NCBI GenBank assembly: GCA_904066235.2
Contig: CAJFCV020000006.1
Coordinates: 930,001 to 994,000, forward strand
Reading direction: 5' to 3'
Length of the DNA stretch: 64,000 bases
Origin: Bursaphelenchus xylophilus
Lineage: Eukaryota > Nematoda > Chromadorea > Rhabditida > Aphelenchoididae
Made by a program: the position numbers and the translations under genes. Below the pieces are notes generated by a model. The model worked only from the letters and a program-made list of their open reading frames with translations. It ran no database searches and had not been told where the DNA came from. Positions 55,796 to 64,000 of the stretch are shown here, one piece after another (the first letter of the stretch is position 1; every line of letters begins with the position of its first letter).

Positions 55796-56267
55796 ATGGC
55801 CAAATTTTGCGCTTTTGGCCTATTTGTATTACTAATTGAAGCTTTTCACAATGTAAAAGCCAACGAATGTCATCATGCGTTCGCCGAGAACGCGAATAAA
55901 GAGTTGTGCTCGAGTCCGAATGACTGCTCCAACCCCACGGCTGATTGCATTTTCAGCATCAAGGCTGGGAAACGGGTTTGCTGCGCTGAAAAGAAAGGGG
56001 CCGTATTGCCGGGTGAGTCATGAAAAAAAAAAATTTTTTGAAAAATTAATGAAAATGCTCTTTTTAGAACGACTTTCTCATTTTTTACTCAATTTTTTTG
56101 AGTTTTTAAAAATAATGTTTTCGTGTCGAGACCCAAAATTTGAAATTTTTTTGGTGATGAATCTTGCTTAAACTTGGCAAAAATTAAAAATGACTTTTTC
56201 TAAGACACATACCACATTTCTAGCTCGCGATGTATAAGGATGACCGAGATTTTTTGTCCGAAAATTG

Positions 56268-56298
<31 letters not shown>

Positions 56299-59200
56299 GA
56301 AAATTTAGCTATGAAAAGTTCCATGCCTATTTATACTAAAGAGTGTAATACTTCCACAAAAAATCATTGTTTTCCAAGCGAAACTGACAAAGATACGGCC
56401 AAAAATTGGTCTTCTCTCTGACCGCTCTCCGCATGTCACGTGCGCTCTCGTCCGCTAAGTTCGTTGAATATCTCGGCTCTCTCTGCAAATTGCGAGCTAA
56501 AATTTTCAGGAATTGACACGTCTTCTATACTCAATGTGTGTGCAAAATTTAAAGAAAATCTGTCGGAATTGCGACCCTTTTCAGATCCTTCCCCAATGTT
56601 TGTTTCCATTCCATTACATTCCATTTTTTCACCGTTGCAAAGCGATCTTTGTCATTGGAAAGTTCAATTTCGTGATCACTGTTTATTACAAAGTCCGTGT
56701 CAGGTCAGGGTTGTAAAGGGCTACGAGTAAAAATTGCGCGTAGTTTTGACTTTGTTAAAGAGGGTTCGAAAACTGTTGACATGGATCAAAATATACGCAA
56801 AAAGTGGGGTATAAATTATACCATATAATTTTGGGCGGGACGAAAATTCTTGACATGTTTTCGCACAGTGCGGTTGGCGTCAAAAGTGGGCTTGTGCAAC
56901 AAACAAAATTAGCACAGTGCGAATGAAGAATGCACTGTGCATTTGGAATCTCTTTCAAAACATTCATGTGCGGGGTGTATCAGTCCGTCGGGAAAATAAC
57001 GGCGGATCGTCGCGCCTCGGAATCGCCCATCATCGCTTTGCGACGCTGGAGATTTGGCGCGCGATAGCGGTGAGGCGAGACATTTTGATGCGACGATCCG
57101 CCGTTATTTTCCCGACAGACTGATTTTTACTTTCAATCTGTCGGGAAACAAACGGCAGGTCGTCGCAACATAAAATGTTTCGCCTCGTCGAAAAAAAGAG
57201 TGCAGTCGCGCACCAAAATTTTTTTTTATTTTCCCGACAGACGAGTATATCTGATACAGTAGGGAGCCTGATCCAGTGGCAAAACACGTACCATTTTGCA
57301 TCCGGGAAGTATCAAAAATGTGGCAAAATGCTTCCCTCTCCAAGTGAAAAAAAAACTTTGTTTTGAAGAGCGCGCCTTTTTTCCTCACAAAAAGAGTTTT
57401 TGCACTTGGAGAGGGGCGTATTTTGCCACATTTTTGATGCTTCCTGGATGCAAAGTGGTACATTTTTTGTCACTGGATCAGTTCCCCCACTGTAGTCAAA
57501 ATAGATTTTTGGTTTTTTCTGTGACGACCTACTGATATTGATGAGCAGTGGACATGTTCTTTTGACTTTGTGGGCATTATTCGTAGGAGTTGAGGATCAA
57601 TTTCTCAAGCAATTTACCAGGCCAAAAGTCCTGACATGTCTGCAAAGTCCGCGGTCTGCGAAAAAATCTCAAGACTTTTTTGTCTGCCTTGTGAATTCCT
57701 TGGGCTTGATGCCCAACCCTAATGAATCACGCCACAAAATTACAAGAACAACATCTTGATTCTCGTGAGCGTTTTTTTTAATTAGTTTATTTGAAGGTTC
57801 AAGTCAGAACACAAGCCCTAATACAACATTCTTCGTATCAAGTGAAAGAAAATGTTTGTTTCAGGGAGACAAATTTAAGTGACTACCTGTTTCTACCGTG
57901 GAGTGTAATGTTTCCACAAAAACTCTAGTTCTTCCGCGCGAAACTGGCGATGGTATTTCCAAAAAATTTGAAAGTCTACAGAATTTCGGAAAAGCATAAT
58001 ACTAGGTGGTCCAAAAAGTACTAACATGTTCATTTTGCAGCTTCAAATTACACCGTGCGGGCATGTCAAGACTTCTTGGCCCACCTATGTATTATTGCGC
58101 CTTTCAAAAGTAGTCCGTAGACTTTTTTTTGACCGTATCTTTACCAGTTTCGCGCTGGAAAAATTGATTTTTTGTGGAAACATCACACTCTACAGAAAAG
58201 CAGGTGGCCACTTCCTCTGCGAAGCAGACACTTTCCTTGTCTTGATAAGGAGAATGTTGTCTTAGGGCCTGTGCTCTGGCTTGAACTTTTTGTGAGATCA
58301 AACAGAAACCAACAAATTTTTTTGCACCCTACGAACCCTACACTAGAACATACACTAAAATACCGCACGTGATTTTCTCTTTTTTTGCACGCGTCGGCAG
58401 ATAAGGCGCATATCTAGTCCTGCGAAAATTGCTTGCGCTTTACAGGGAAAGCCGAGATACTCAACCACTTTTGCGGACGAGAGAGTACGCGAAACGCGGA
58501 GAGCGGCCAGAGAGATACACTTTACGGCCATACCTTTGATAGGCCCGCACAGAAAAAAATTGATTTTCTTTTTTGAGGAAACATCACCCTCTACGGTAGA
58601 AATAGGCAGCATATTTACCTTTCATGCCAAAATTCGCAGAAAAACTGTCGCATATTCAATTCAATTTATGTAAACTAATCACATGCAAAAAAAATCATGG
58701 AGTGAATCATAATGGTTTCCATTGTTCGGTCAGGGTAAGATCGCTCCATCGGAGGCAATGAGTCTTGCCAGCATTGTCGATCCATTCGATCCTGAAGCGC
58801 CCAAACGGTCGTGCATAGGGGGATGCCGAATTGATGCTGATCCCTCCCGTTTCCAACGATTTCTTGAACTGCCCCAATTTTCCCTCGTTTTGGATTGATT
58901 TTTAAATGTTAAAGCATTGACGGTAGAAACTTGGGTAAAAGTTCCTTATTTTGGCCACAACTTATAACTTTGCGGAAACTGGTCGGGATTACCCCAAATT
59001 TAGCGGGTACGCTCAATTCATCGTTGTCAATGCCCGGACAGTGGATTTACTTAGTGAGGTCCCTTCTTTTTTACGTACCACCTTACCCTTCAAAAACGGC
59101 TGCAGCCTGTGATTTTACACTTTATACGATGGAACATGTCCGGAACTAAACTTATTGCCTCCGTATGGAACTAAATGAGTCGTCACAGCCTTCGTAGGTA

Positions 59201-60533
59201 CCCTTAAAACTATAGAGCTATTATAGTAATTCAGTGTCAGCTAGGTCGAAGCGTTTTTTCCTAACTTTAGTGCCCAAGCTGGGGCGCAGTTCGCGGAGTG
59301 CCTTTGTTGTGGCCAAAATAAGGAACTTTTTCCTGATTTTTAAATGTTAAAGCATTGACGGCAGAAGCAATCCATTACGATGAACAGCTACGGTCCCAGG
59401 CTTAGCCCTTTGTGCCCGGAACGGCATGGGTGGACAGAAAAAACCGACCGCTCTCCAGGAAGAAAAAGTTGGAATCTCAACTGACGCATGTCTTTCAAAA
59501 AAATAATCTAAATTTTTTGCCGAGTTTCATCCAAATTTAAGGTCCGCAGTCCAAGTTTTTCACCTCTGTTATGAATAAATATTTAAGAACTCAACAGAGG
59601 AGAAGTCAGTCAAATTCTAGGCCAAAATTTGCTTCGGTACAATGATGTGTCTTTGAAACGAAAACATATTTTTTGTTATCAGTCTGTCGGGAAAATAATG
59701 AGCTCCCTGTCGCATCTAAAGTCGTATCGCCGCGGAGAAACTGAATTGTCTCGCCGCCGAACTAACAAGGGAAGTACCCCAAGTGCGACGCTCGGATTTT
59801 CTTTAAATTTTGCACACACGTCGGGTATGGACTAAATATCAATTCCTGAAACATTTAGCTCGCGCTTTGCAGGCGCCGCTGAGATATTGAACGCTTTTTG
59901 CCGCCGAGAGAGCACGCTAAACGTGGAGAGCGGTCAGAGAGAAAAACGCTTTTTGGCCATAACTTTGGCAGTTTCGCGCGGAAAAATTTGATTTTTTGTA
60001 GAAACATTATCCTTTACGGTATAAATTGGCATGAAACTTTTCGTGCTGAAATTCGGCAAAAAGTCCTAAATTTTCGCCGACTTTCGATCTAAAAATCTCG
60101 GTTGTTTCTGAAAAGCGCGAGCTAGGATTCTCGCATACATCTTAGAAAAAAATATTCTAAATTTGTGCCGAGTTTCATCAAAATCCGAGCGTCGCACTTG
60201 GGGTACTTCCCCTGTAAGTCGAATTACTTTTCACTTTAGCGACGATTTTGGATGCGACAAAGTGCTGACTATTTTCCCGACAGACTGATAAGGAACTCGT
60301 TGTACACCAACATTATAGATAGTTTTTTTATTCATTGATTCTTTGATTGTATACTTTCAGTGTGCCCGAATGGCCGTCAGCTCTTCCTAGGCGGGCGCAA
60401 TCCCGCTTCCTCGATTGTTTGCGCCTCTCCGGACGAGGAGGACCGCTGTCCGGACGGCTACACGTGCACCGAGAGCGCCACAAACTTTGACAAAGTTCAT
60501 GGCCAATCGAACAGTGTCTGCTGCTCCGAATGA
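55796..60533 (+). CDS. Small secreted Cys-rich protein, lustrin-type repeats
   Basis: Exons 55796-56012 and 60361-60533 join in phase 1 to give 129 residues. Residues 1-23 form a signal peptide (AKFCAFGLFVLLIEAF core, then VKANEC). Exon 1 encodes one Cys repeat ending VCCAEK. Exon 2 encodes a second: VCPNGRQLFLGG, CASPDEEDRCPDGYTC and VCCSE. The spacing CPNG-C-CPxGYxC-CC is that of the nematode lustrin/'Cys-rich repeat' domain, common in secreted proteins and sometimes paired with Kunitz domains. Function is not known to me; an extracellular role is likely. The start was placed at the last in-frame ATG that leaves a clean signal peptide; an earlier in-frame ATG (55634) would add an unlikely leader. 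The 4348-base intron is almost entirely transposon sequence. AATAAA lies 150 bases after the stop. Confidence 0.82.
56100..56600. repeat. GTCGAGACCC word and diverged family B copy in the intron
   Basis: TTTTCGTGTCGAGACCCAAA at 56117. From 56180 family B words follow in order up to AAATCTGTCGGAATTGCGAC. Confidence 0.6.
56830..56950. repeat. Family E end with family F words
   Basis: GGGCGGGACGAAAATTCTTG, then GCACAGTGCGG, GCACAGTGCG and GCACTGTGC. Confidence 0.6.
56981..57122. mobile_element. Family A MITE, CGGCGG subtype
   Basis: CAGTCCGTCGGGAAAATAAC and GGCGGATCGTCGCGCC at the left; GCGACGATCCGCCGTTATTT and CCCGACAGACTG at the right. This is the best complete copy of the subtype. Confidence 0.85.
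57134..57243. mobile_element. Family A MITE, further interior variant
   Basis: CAATCTGTCGGGAAACAAAC, GGCAGGTCGTCGC at the left; TTATTTTCCCGACAGAC at the right. Confidence 0.65.
57255..57500. repeat. Family C hairpin element
   Basis: CAGTAGGGAGCCTGATCCAG, then TGGCAAAACACGTACC; right arm CACTGGATCAGTTCCCCCAC. Confidence 0.75.
57600..58110. repeat. Diverged family E copies
   Basis: ACCAGGCCAAAAGTCCTGAC (57617) with CAAGACTTTTTTGTCTGCC (57670), and AGGTGGTCCAAAAAGTACTA (58003) with TGTCAAGACTTCTTGGCCCA (58064), are two small inverted pairs. Confidence 0.55.
58150..58610. repeat. Diverged family B copies and a GAGCACAAGCCCTA-type repeat
   Basis: GGGCCTGTGCTCTGGCTTGA at 58265 reappears inverted near 63080 and, diverged, near 57805. 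Family B words follow from 58390. Confidence 0.5.
58707..58898 (-). pseudogene. Isolated exon-like open frame, unrecognised
   Basis: On the minus strand 63 codons are open, ending in TGA. They include LETGGISINSASPYARPFGR and FRIEWIDNAGKTHCLRWSDL. Composition is protein-like, but no start or good acceptor is seen and I do not recognise the family. It sits in the intron of a plus-strand gene, beside an inserted element, so it may be a relic. Confidence 0.25.
58896..59366. mobile_element. Inserted element flanked by 33 bp direct repeats
   Basis: TGATTTTTAAATGTTAAAGC plus CATTGACGG(T/C)AGAA occurs at 58896-58928 and 59334-59366 with one mismatch. Between them the ends GTTCCTTATTTTGGCCACAA and TTGTGGCCAAAATAAGGAAC are inverted. 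No transposase frame is seen. Confidence 0.6.
59680..60287. mobile_element. Family A MITE split by a family B element
   Basis: CAGTCTGTCGGGAAAATAAT opens the MITE. The interior is broken at 59765 and resumes at 60215 with TCGAATTACTTTTCACTTTA, closing with ATTTTCCCGACAGACTG. Confidence 0.85.
59766..60214. mobile_element. Family B element nested in a family A MITE
   Basis: CAAGGGAAGTACCCC to GGGGTACTTCCCCTG, with TAA on both sides. All inner words match the other full copies. Confidence 0.85.
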
Positions 60534-60682
60534 ATCACAAAAACAACGCCTTAAAAGGCGGTGTGAAGATGTACAGAACCTTGAACTTTTCGGTTCGCTT
60601 AAAGGACCAATTAATCCATCACGGGATTCGTTCTATTTTGTGACTTCTCTACGTGATTAATCGCACCTCCACGAATTCCGAT

Positions 60683-60688
60683 AATAAA
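60683..60688 (+). terminator. Polyadenylation signal of the Cys-rich protein gene
   Basis: AATAAA, 150 bases after the stop codon. Confidence 0.6.
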
Positions 60689-60779
60689 ACCGTTTGACGA
60701 AGAGAGATGACGAACTCCAAGTTTTAACTGTTGGGGAAGTCGGCGATAATTTATCGCTTCGTTTCACGTTCGCCGATCA

Positions 60780-61225
60780 CGCGAACTATCTCTTGGAAAA
60801 AATTTGTCTAAATTTGTACCAAGAAGTTTCATCAAAATCTGAGCGTCGCACATTGAGTAGATATCAGTCTGTCGGGAAAATAATGAGCAAAATGTCGCAG
60901 CGGAAATCGCATCGCTCCGCTGAGAAAATGAATTGTGTCGCGGCAAAATCAAATTTCTTTTCACTTTGCGATTGGCGCATCAACATTATGCTCATTATTT
61001 TCCCGACATATAGAGATAAATCTGAAGTGAAAAGCAATTCAATTTTGCCGTGACCACAATTCATTTTTTCGATGGCGATGCGATTTGCAATGCGACAGAG
61101 TGCTCATTATTTTCCCGACAGGCTGATATCTACTTCATGTGCGACGCTCAGATTTTGATGAAACTTGGTGCAAATTTTTGAATATTTTTTTCTATGAGGT
61201 ATGCAAGACTCCTAGTTTGCGATTT
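60780..61225. repeat. Palindrome: family B arms around two family A MITEs
   Basis: Left arm TCATCAAAATCTGAGCGTCG ... GAGTAGATATCAG; right arm CTGATATCTACTTCATGTGC, then CGACGCTCAGATTTTGATGA. A GAGC MITE occupies 60865-61010 and a left-truncated one 61021-61128. Confidence 0.8.
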
Positions 61226-61639
61226 TCGGAAATAACCGAGATTTTTGGGCCGAAAGTTGGAAAAATTGAAAAAAAAAATTTTTTTTGCGAACCTTCGGGA
61301 TGAAAAGCTTTGTGTCTATTTCTACTGTAGAGAGTAATGTTCCCACAAAAAATCATTTTTTCCGCACGAAGCTGGCGAAGATACGGCCAAAAAGTTTTCC
61401 TCTTTCACTCTCCACAATTCGTATACTCTCTCGGCCACAAAGACCGTTGAATATCTCAGCTCTCCCTGCAAAGCGCAAGCTAAAATTTTCAAGATATAAG
61501 CACACATATTGTAGCTAGGATAATACGTAGCCTAGCTACAATATGTGTGCAAAATTATAAAAAATCCAAGCGCCGCAAAAAAAGACGACTCCATTTTTAG
61601 ACTGGATTGTTTTTCTTCGAATGCTGCACTATCAAGGAC
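61226..61639. repeat. Diverged family B copy and a short perfect palindrome
   Basis: Family B words continue to about 61500. ACACATATTGTAGCTAGG and CCTAGCTACAATATGTGT, separated by ATAATACGTAG, form a hairpin at 61501-61547. Confidence 0.6.
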
Positions 61640-62345
61640 ATGTAGTACACACAAATTGACCCCTGAAAAGTTCACTTCGCGCTTTGTAGCTAAAGCCGAT
61701 TTATGAAACGATTTTAAGGCGAGAGTCTATGGAAAATGAGGAGAGACGGCCAGAGAAAAAAACACATTTTCTTCCGTATTTTTGAGGCCTTAGGTTCTGT
61801 AAAAAATTCTCTCCATATTCACACAAAAATCGAGAAAAATCACGTACATTCCGCATATCAGTCTGTCGGGAAAATGATGAGCACTCTGCCGCAGCGAAAA
61901 TCGCATCGCCCGCCGAGAAAACGAACTGTGTCGCGGCAAAATCAAATTGCTTTTCACTTGGGATCGGTCCTGCGACAATGCGCGCATTATTTTCCCGACA
62001 GACAGAGTATGTATCTGAAGTGAGAAGCAATTCGACTTTGCCGCGCACAATTCATCTTCTCGACGGCGATGCGATTTTCAACGAATTTTGAAACGGCAGA
62101 GTGCTCATTATTTTCCCGACAGATTGATATGCGGAATAGACGTGATTTTTCTCAAGTTTTGTGTAAATATGAAGCAAATTTTTACAGAACACAAGACCTC
62201 GTAAAATACGGCGCAAATAGTTCTTTTCTCTCTGGCCGTCTCTCCTCATTTTCCATAGACTCTTGCCTTAAAATCGTTGCATATTCTCGGCTTCAGCTAC
62301 AAAGCGCGAAGTGAACTTTTCAGGGATGCGATTTTCGATGCGGCA
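61640..62345. repeat. Palindrome: family B-like arms around two family A MITEs
   Basis: Left arm CCTGAAAAGTTCACTTCGCG, GAGTCTATGGAAAATGAGGA, GGCCAGAGA; the right arm holds CCTCATTTTCCATAGACTC and CGCGAAGTGAACTTTTCAGG. The centre carries MITEs at 61859-62004 and 62013-62128, the second left-truncated at the same word (TCTGAAGTGA) as in the previous palindrome. Confidence 0.8.
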
Positions 62346-63495
62346 GAGTGCTCATTATTTCCCCGACAGACTGATATTTCGGCCTAAAACTCTGATTTTT
62401 CTCTGCAAATCGGCAGCTAAAAATTTTGCATTTGCCTTTGAAAGCATTAATTTCAATTTTCGCCACGTTTTATCGAATTCTGCAATCTTCTTTTTTACGT
62501 TACAATACACCAGATCATCCGTTTTTTCGATCTTTAACGCCTTTTTACCGTAATCCACTTCCCCAGCCAGCCATTACTACGAGTTCGGAGCATGCTGAAG
62601 TCGCAGAACCAACAAAAAATTTTTATCTTTTTTCCAATTTCTCCGCCGATAAACAAACTTTATTTTTCTCCTTCCAATGGCGAGGCAGCCACGAGACGCG
62701 GGCTACCGTAATCCCGGCATCTTTAAGCTCCGAAAAAGTGTGCGTTCACTGGATTGTTTTTCAAACTGAGGATTGTCACGTCATCTAAACAAAGTCACGT
62801 CCCGGCACGCTTCAATGAAACGATTCTGCAATGTTACAACCGATCGTTGTCGCTCTACCATAAATAATCCAAACGCAAGTTTTTGGTGTTAAAAATAGTC
62901 GAGTTCATAGTCTAGCCGAAATGGAGTGAAACATGCAAACCTCCGAAACGGCATGTGTAACGAGATGTGCCCGAATGGAGCCATAAATGGCGTGTACAAT
63001 AAGTTTTCTTGTAGTGGCGGGCGCGCAGGGAGATAAAAAGTCTTTTCGGTCTCTGTTTGATCTCTCAAAAGGTTCAAACCAGAGCACAAGCCCTATTAAA
63101 ACATTTTTCTTATCAAAAAAAGGGAAATACGTATTTCGCGGAGAAGAACTCGACTTTTCAGACAGACAAATGCGATTATTTAAAGTGCAAATAACGCATC
63201 TATATAAGGAGTCTCATGAAATTGTAAGAGTCTCCTTGAATTTTGAGGATATAATCCATAACAGCTGAGGAGCAAAAAGTTCCGGGCCGGGCCCAATTTA
63301 CACTCTTTTGCCATCTGACCTTGCCCATGGGAAGATCAGGCGATGGTCCGAGAAAAAAACGCAGAAAATCAATTTTTCCACCACAACGTACCGAACGAAA
63401 TTAAATGACCCAGACGAAGAGTTCAAACGATGAATCACGTGGTGAAAAAATCGGGAATGATTAGAACAGAGTGAGGTTTTCTCGGTCTGTTTAGA
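62346..63495. other. Spacer with scattered repeat relics
   Basis: No gene is firmly supported. A frame ending WRGSHETRATVIPASLSSEK, VCVHWIVFQTEDCHVI at 62788 is coding-like but unrecognised and lacks a credible start. GAGCACAAGCCCTATTAAAA at 63080 belongs to the repeat noted at 58265. Confidence 0.35.
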
Positions 63496-63911
63496 CCGCT
63501 GGTGCTGCTTCTAACAGCTTGTCATTAACTCTTGTTGAAAATTGCCGAAAATGTGAAAAATCTCGGCAGTTCCGGCAAAACGACAGCCAAAAATCTCACA
63601 TACATTTTGGGAAGTTCTAATCTTAACTTGTGCCAAGGTTTCATCAAAATCTAGGCGTCGAACTTTGAGCACTTTCCTTGTAAAATTGGATCAATTTACT
63701 TCTCAAGGGAAGTGCTCAAAATACGACGGCTAGATTTCGATAAAACTTGGCACAAGTAAAGATTAGGGCTTCCTAAGATGTATGTAAGATTTTTAGTTAG
63801 CGCTTTGCAAAAACCACTCAGGTTTTTCAATCGAAAACTTGCGAAAATTCCACATTTTCGGCAATTTTCAGCAAGATTTTGATGACAAATAGTTTGAAGT
63901 AGCACCAGTGT
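63496..63911. repeat. ~415 bp palindrome related to family B
   Basis: Left arm TGGTGCTGCTTCTAACAGCT, AATTGCCGAAAATGTG; right arm CACATTTTCGGCAATT, TTTGAAGTAGCACCAG. The turn is near 63690, between GAGCACTTTCCTTG and CAAGGGAAGTGCTC. Confidence 0.75.
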
Positions 63912-63947
63912 TTTTTTCAAAGTTTTGGCGATTTTTTTAACCATGTC

Positions 63948-64000
63948 ATGCGTTGTTTCACCCCCGCCGTCTGGGGCATTCCGACCTTGACCTGTCTGCG
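63948..64000 (+). other. Open frame running off the right edge
   Basis: ATG opens MRCFTPAVWGIPTLTCL to the last base. Composition changes abruptly to GC-rich here, so a gene may begin just at the edge; 17 codons are too few to judge. Confidence 0.2.

Overview
The window looks like nuclear DNA of a rhabditid nematode, Caenorhabditis or a relative. The genes have many short AT-rich introns with GTAAG donors and TTTCAG acceptors, the intergenic DNA is AT-rich and packed with short palindromic transposons, and the gene families (worm-type CK1/TTBK-like kinase, secreted aspartyl proteases, purple acid phosphatase, lustrin-type Cys-rich protein, Kir channel) fit a nematode. The species cannot be read from the sequence. 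All gene models below were spliced by eye, with phases checked exon by exon; no search was run.

Layout. 1-1.3 kb: 3' end of a purple acid phosphatase gene (+). 3.2-8.3 kb: two tandem secreted aspartyl protease paralogues (+) with the same intron phases; the second has lost the first catalytic Asp. 9.0-13.7 kb: a complete seven-exon CK1/TTBK-like kinase (-), divergent from a five-exon multi-pass membrane protein of unknown function at 14.7-17.4 kb (+). 18.95-19.76 kb: exon-like fragments among MITEs, one resembling a nematode ground-like domain. 19.8-44.4 kb: a gene-poor, repeat-dominated stretch. 44.4-52.8 kb: an inward-rectifier K+ channel gene (+), possibly with a distal first exon near 23.6 kb. 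55.8-60.5 kb: a two-exon secreted Cys-rich protein (+) whose 4.3 kb intron is full of transposons. 60.5-64 kb: palindromes and repeats.

Repeats are the dominant feature. I separate them into families: A, ~150 bp MITEs ending GTCTGTCGGGAAAATAA, with at least three different interiors; B, ~445 bp elements ending CAGGGGAAGTAC; C, ~200-245 bp hairpins carrying TGATCCAGTGGCAAAAAACG; E, ends GGCGGGCCAAAAAGTCTTGA; F, clusters of the 9-mer GCACTGTGC/GCACAGTGC, often ending in TTTCATAAAGTGCATGGACA; and a dispersed word TTTTCGTGTCGGGACCC. They insert into one another, form 0.4-0.9 kb palindromes, and in one place a 30 bp MITE end is repeated head-to-tail ten times directly before the first candidate exon of the K+ channel.

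The genes do not form an evident pathway. The protease pair is a local duplication and the kinase/membrane-protein pair shares a 0.9 kb divergent intergenic region.
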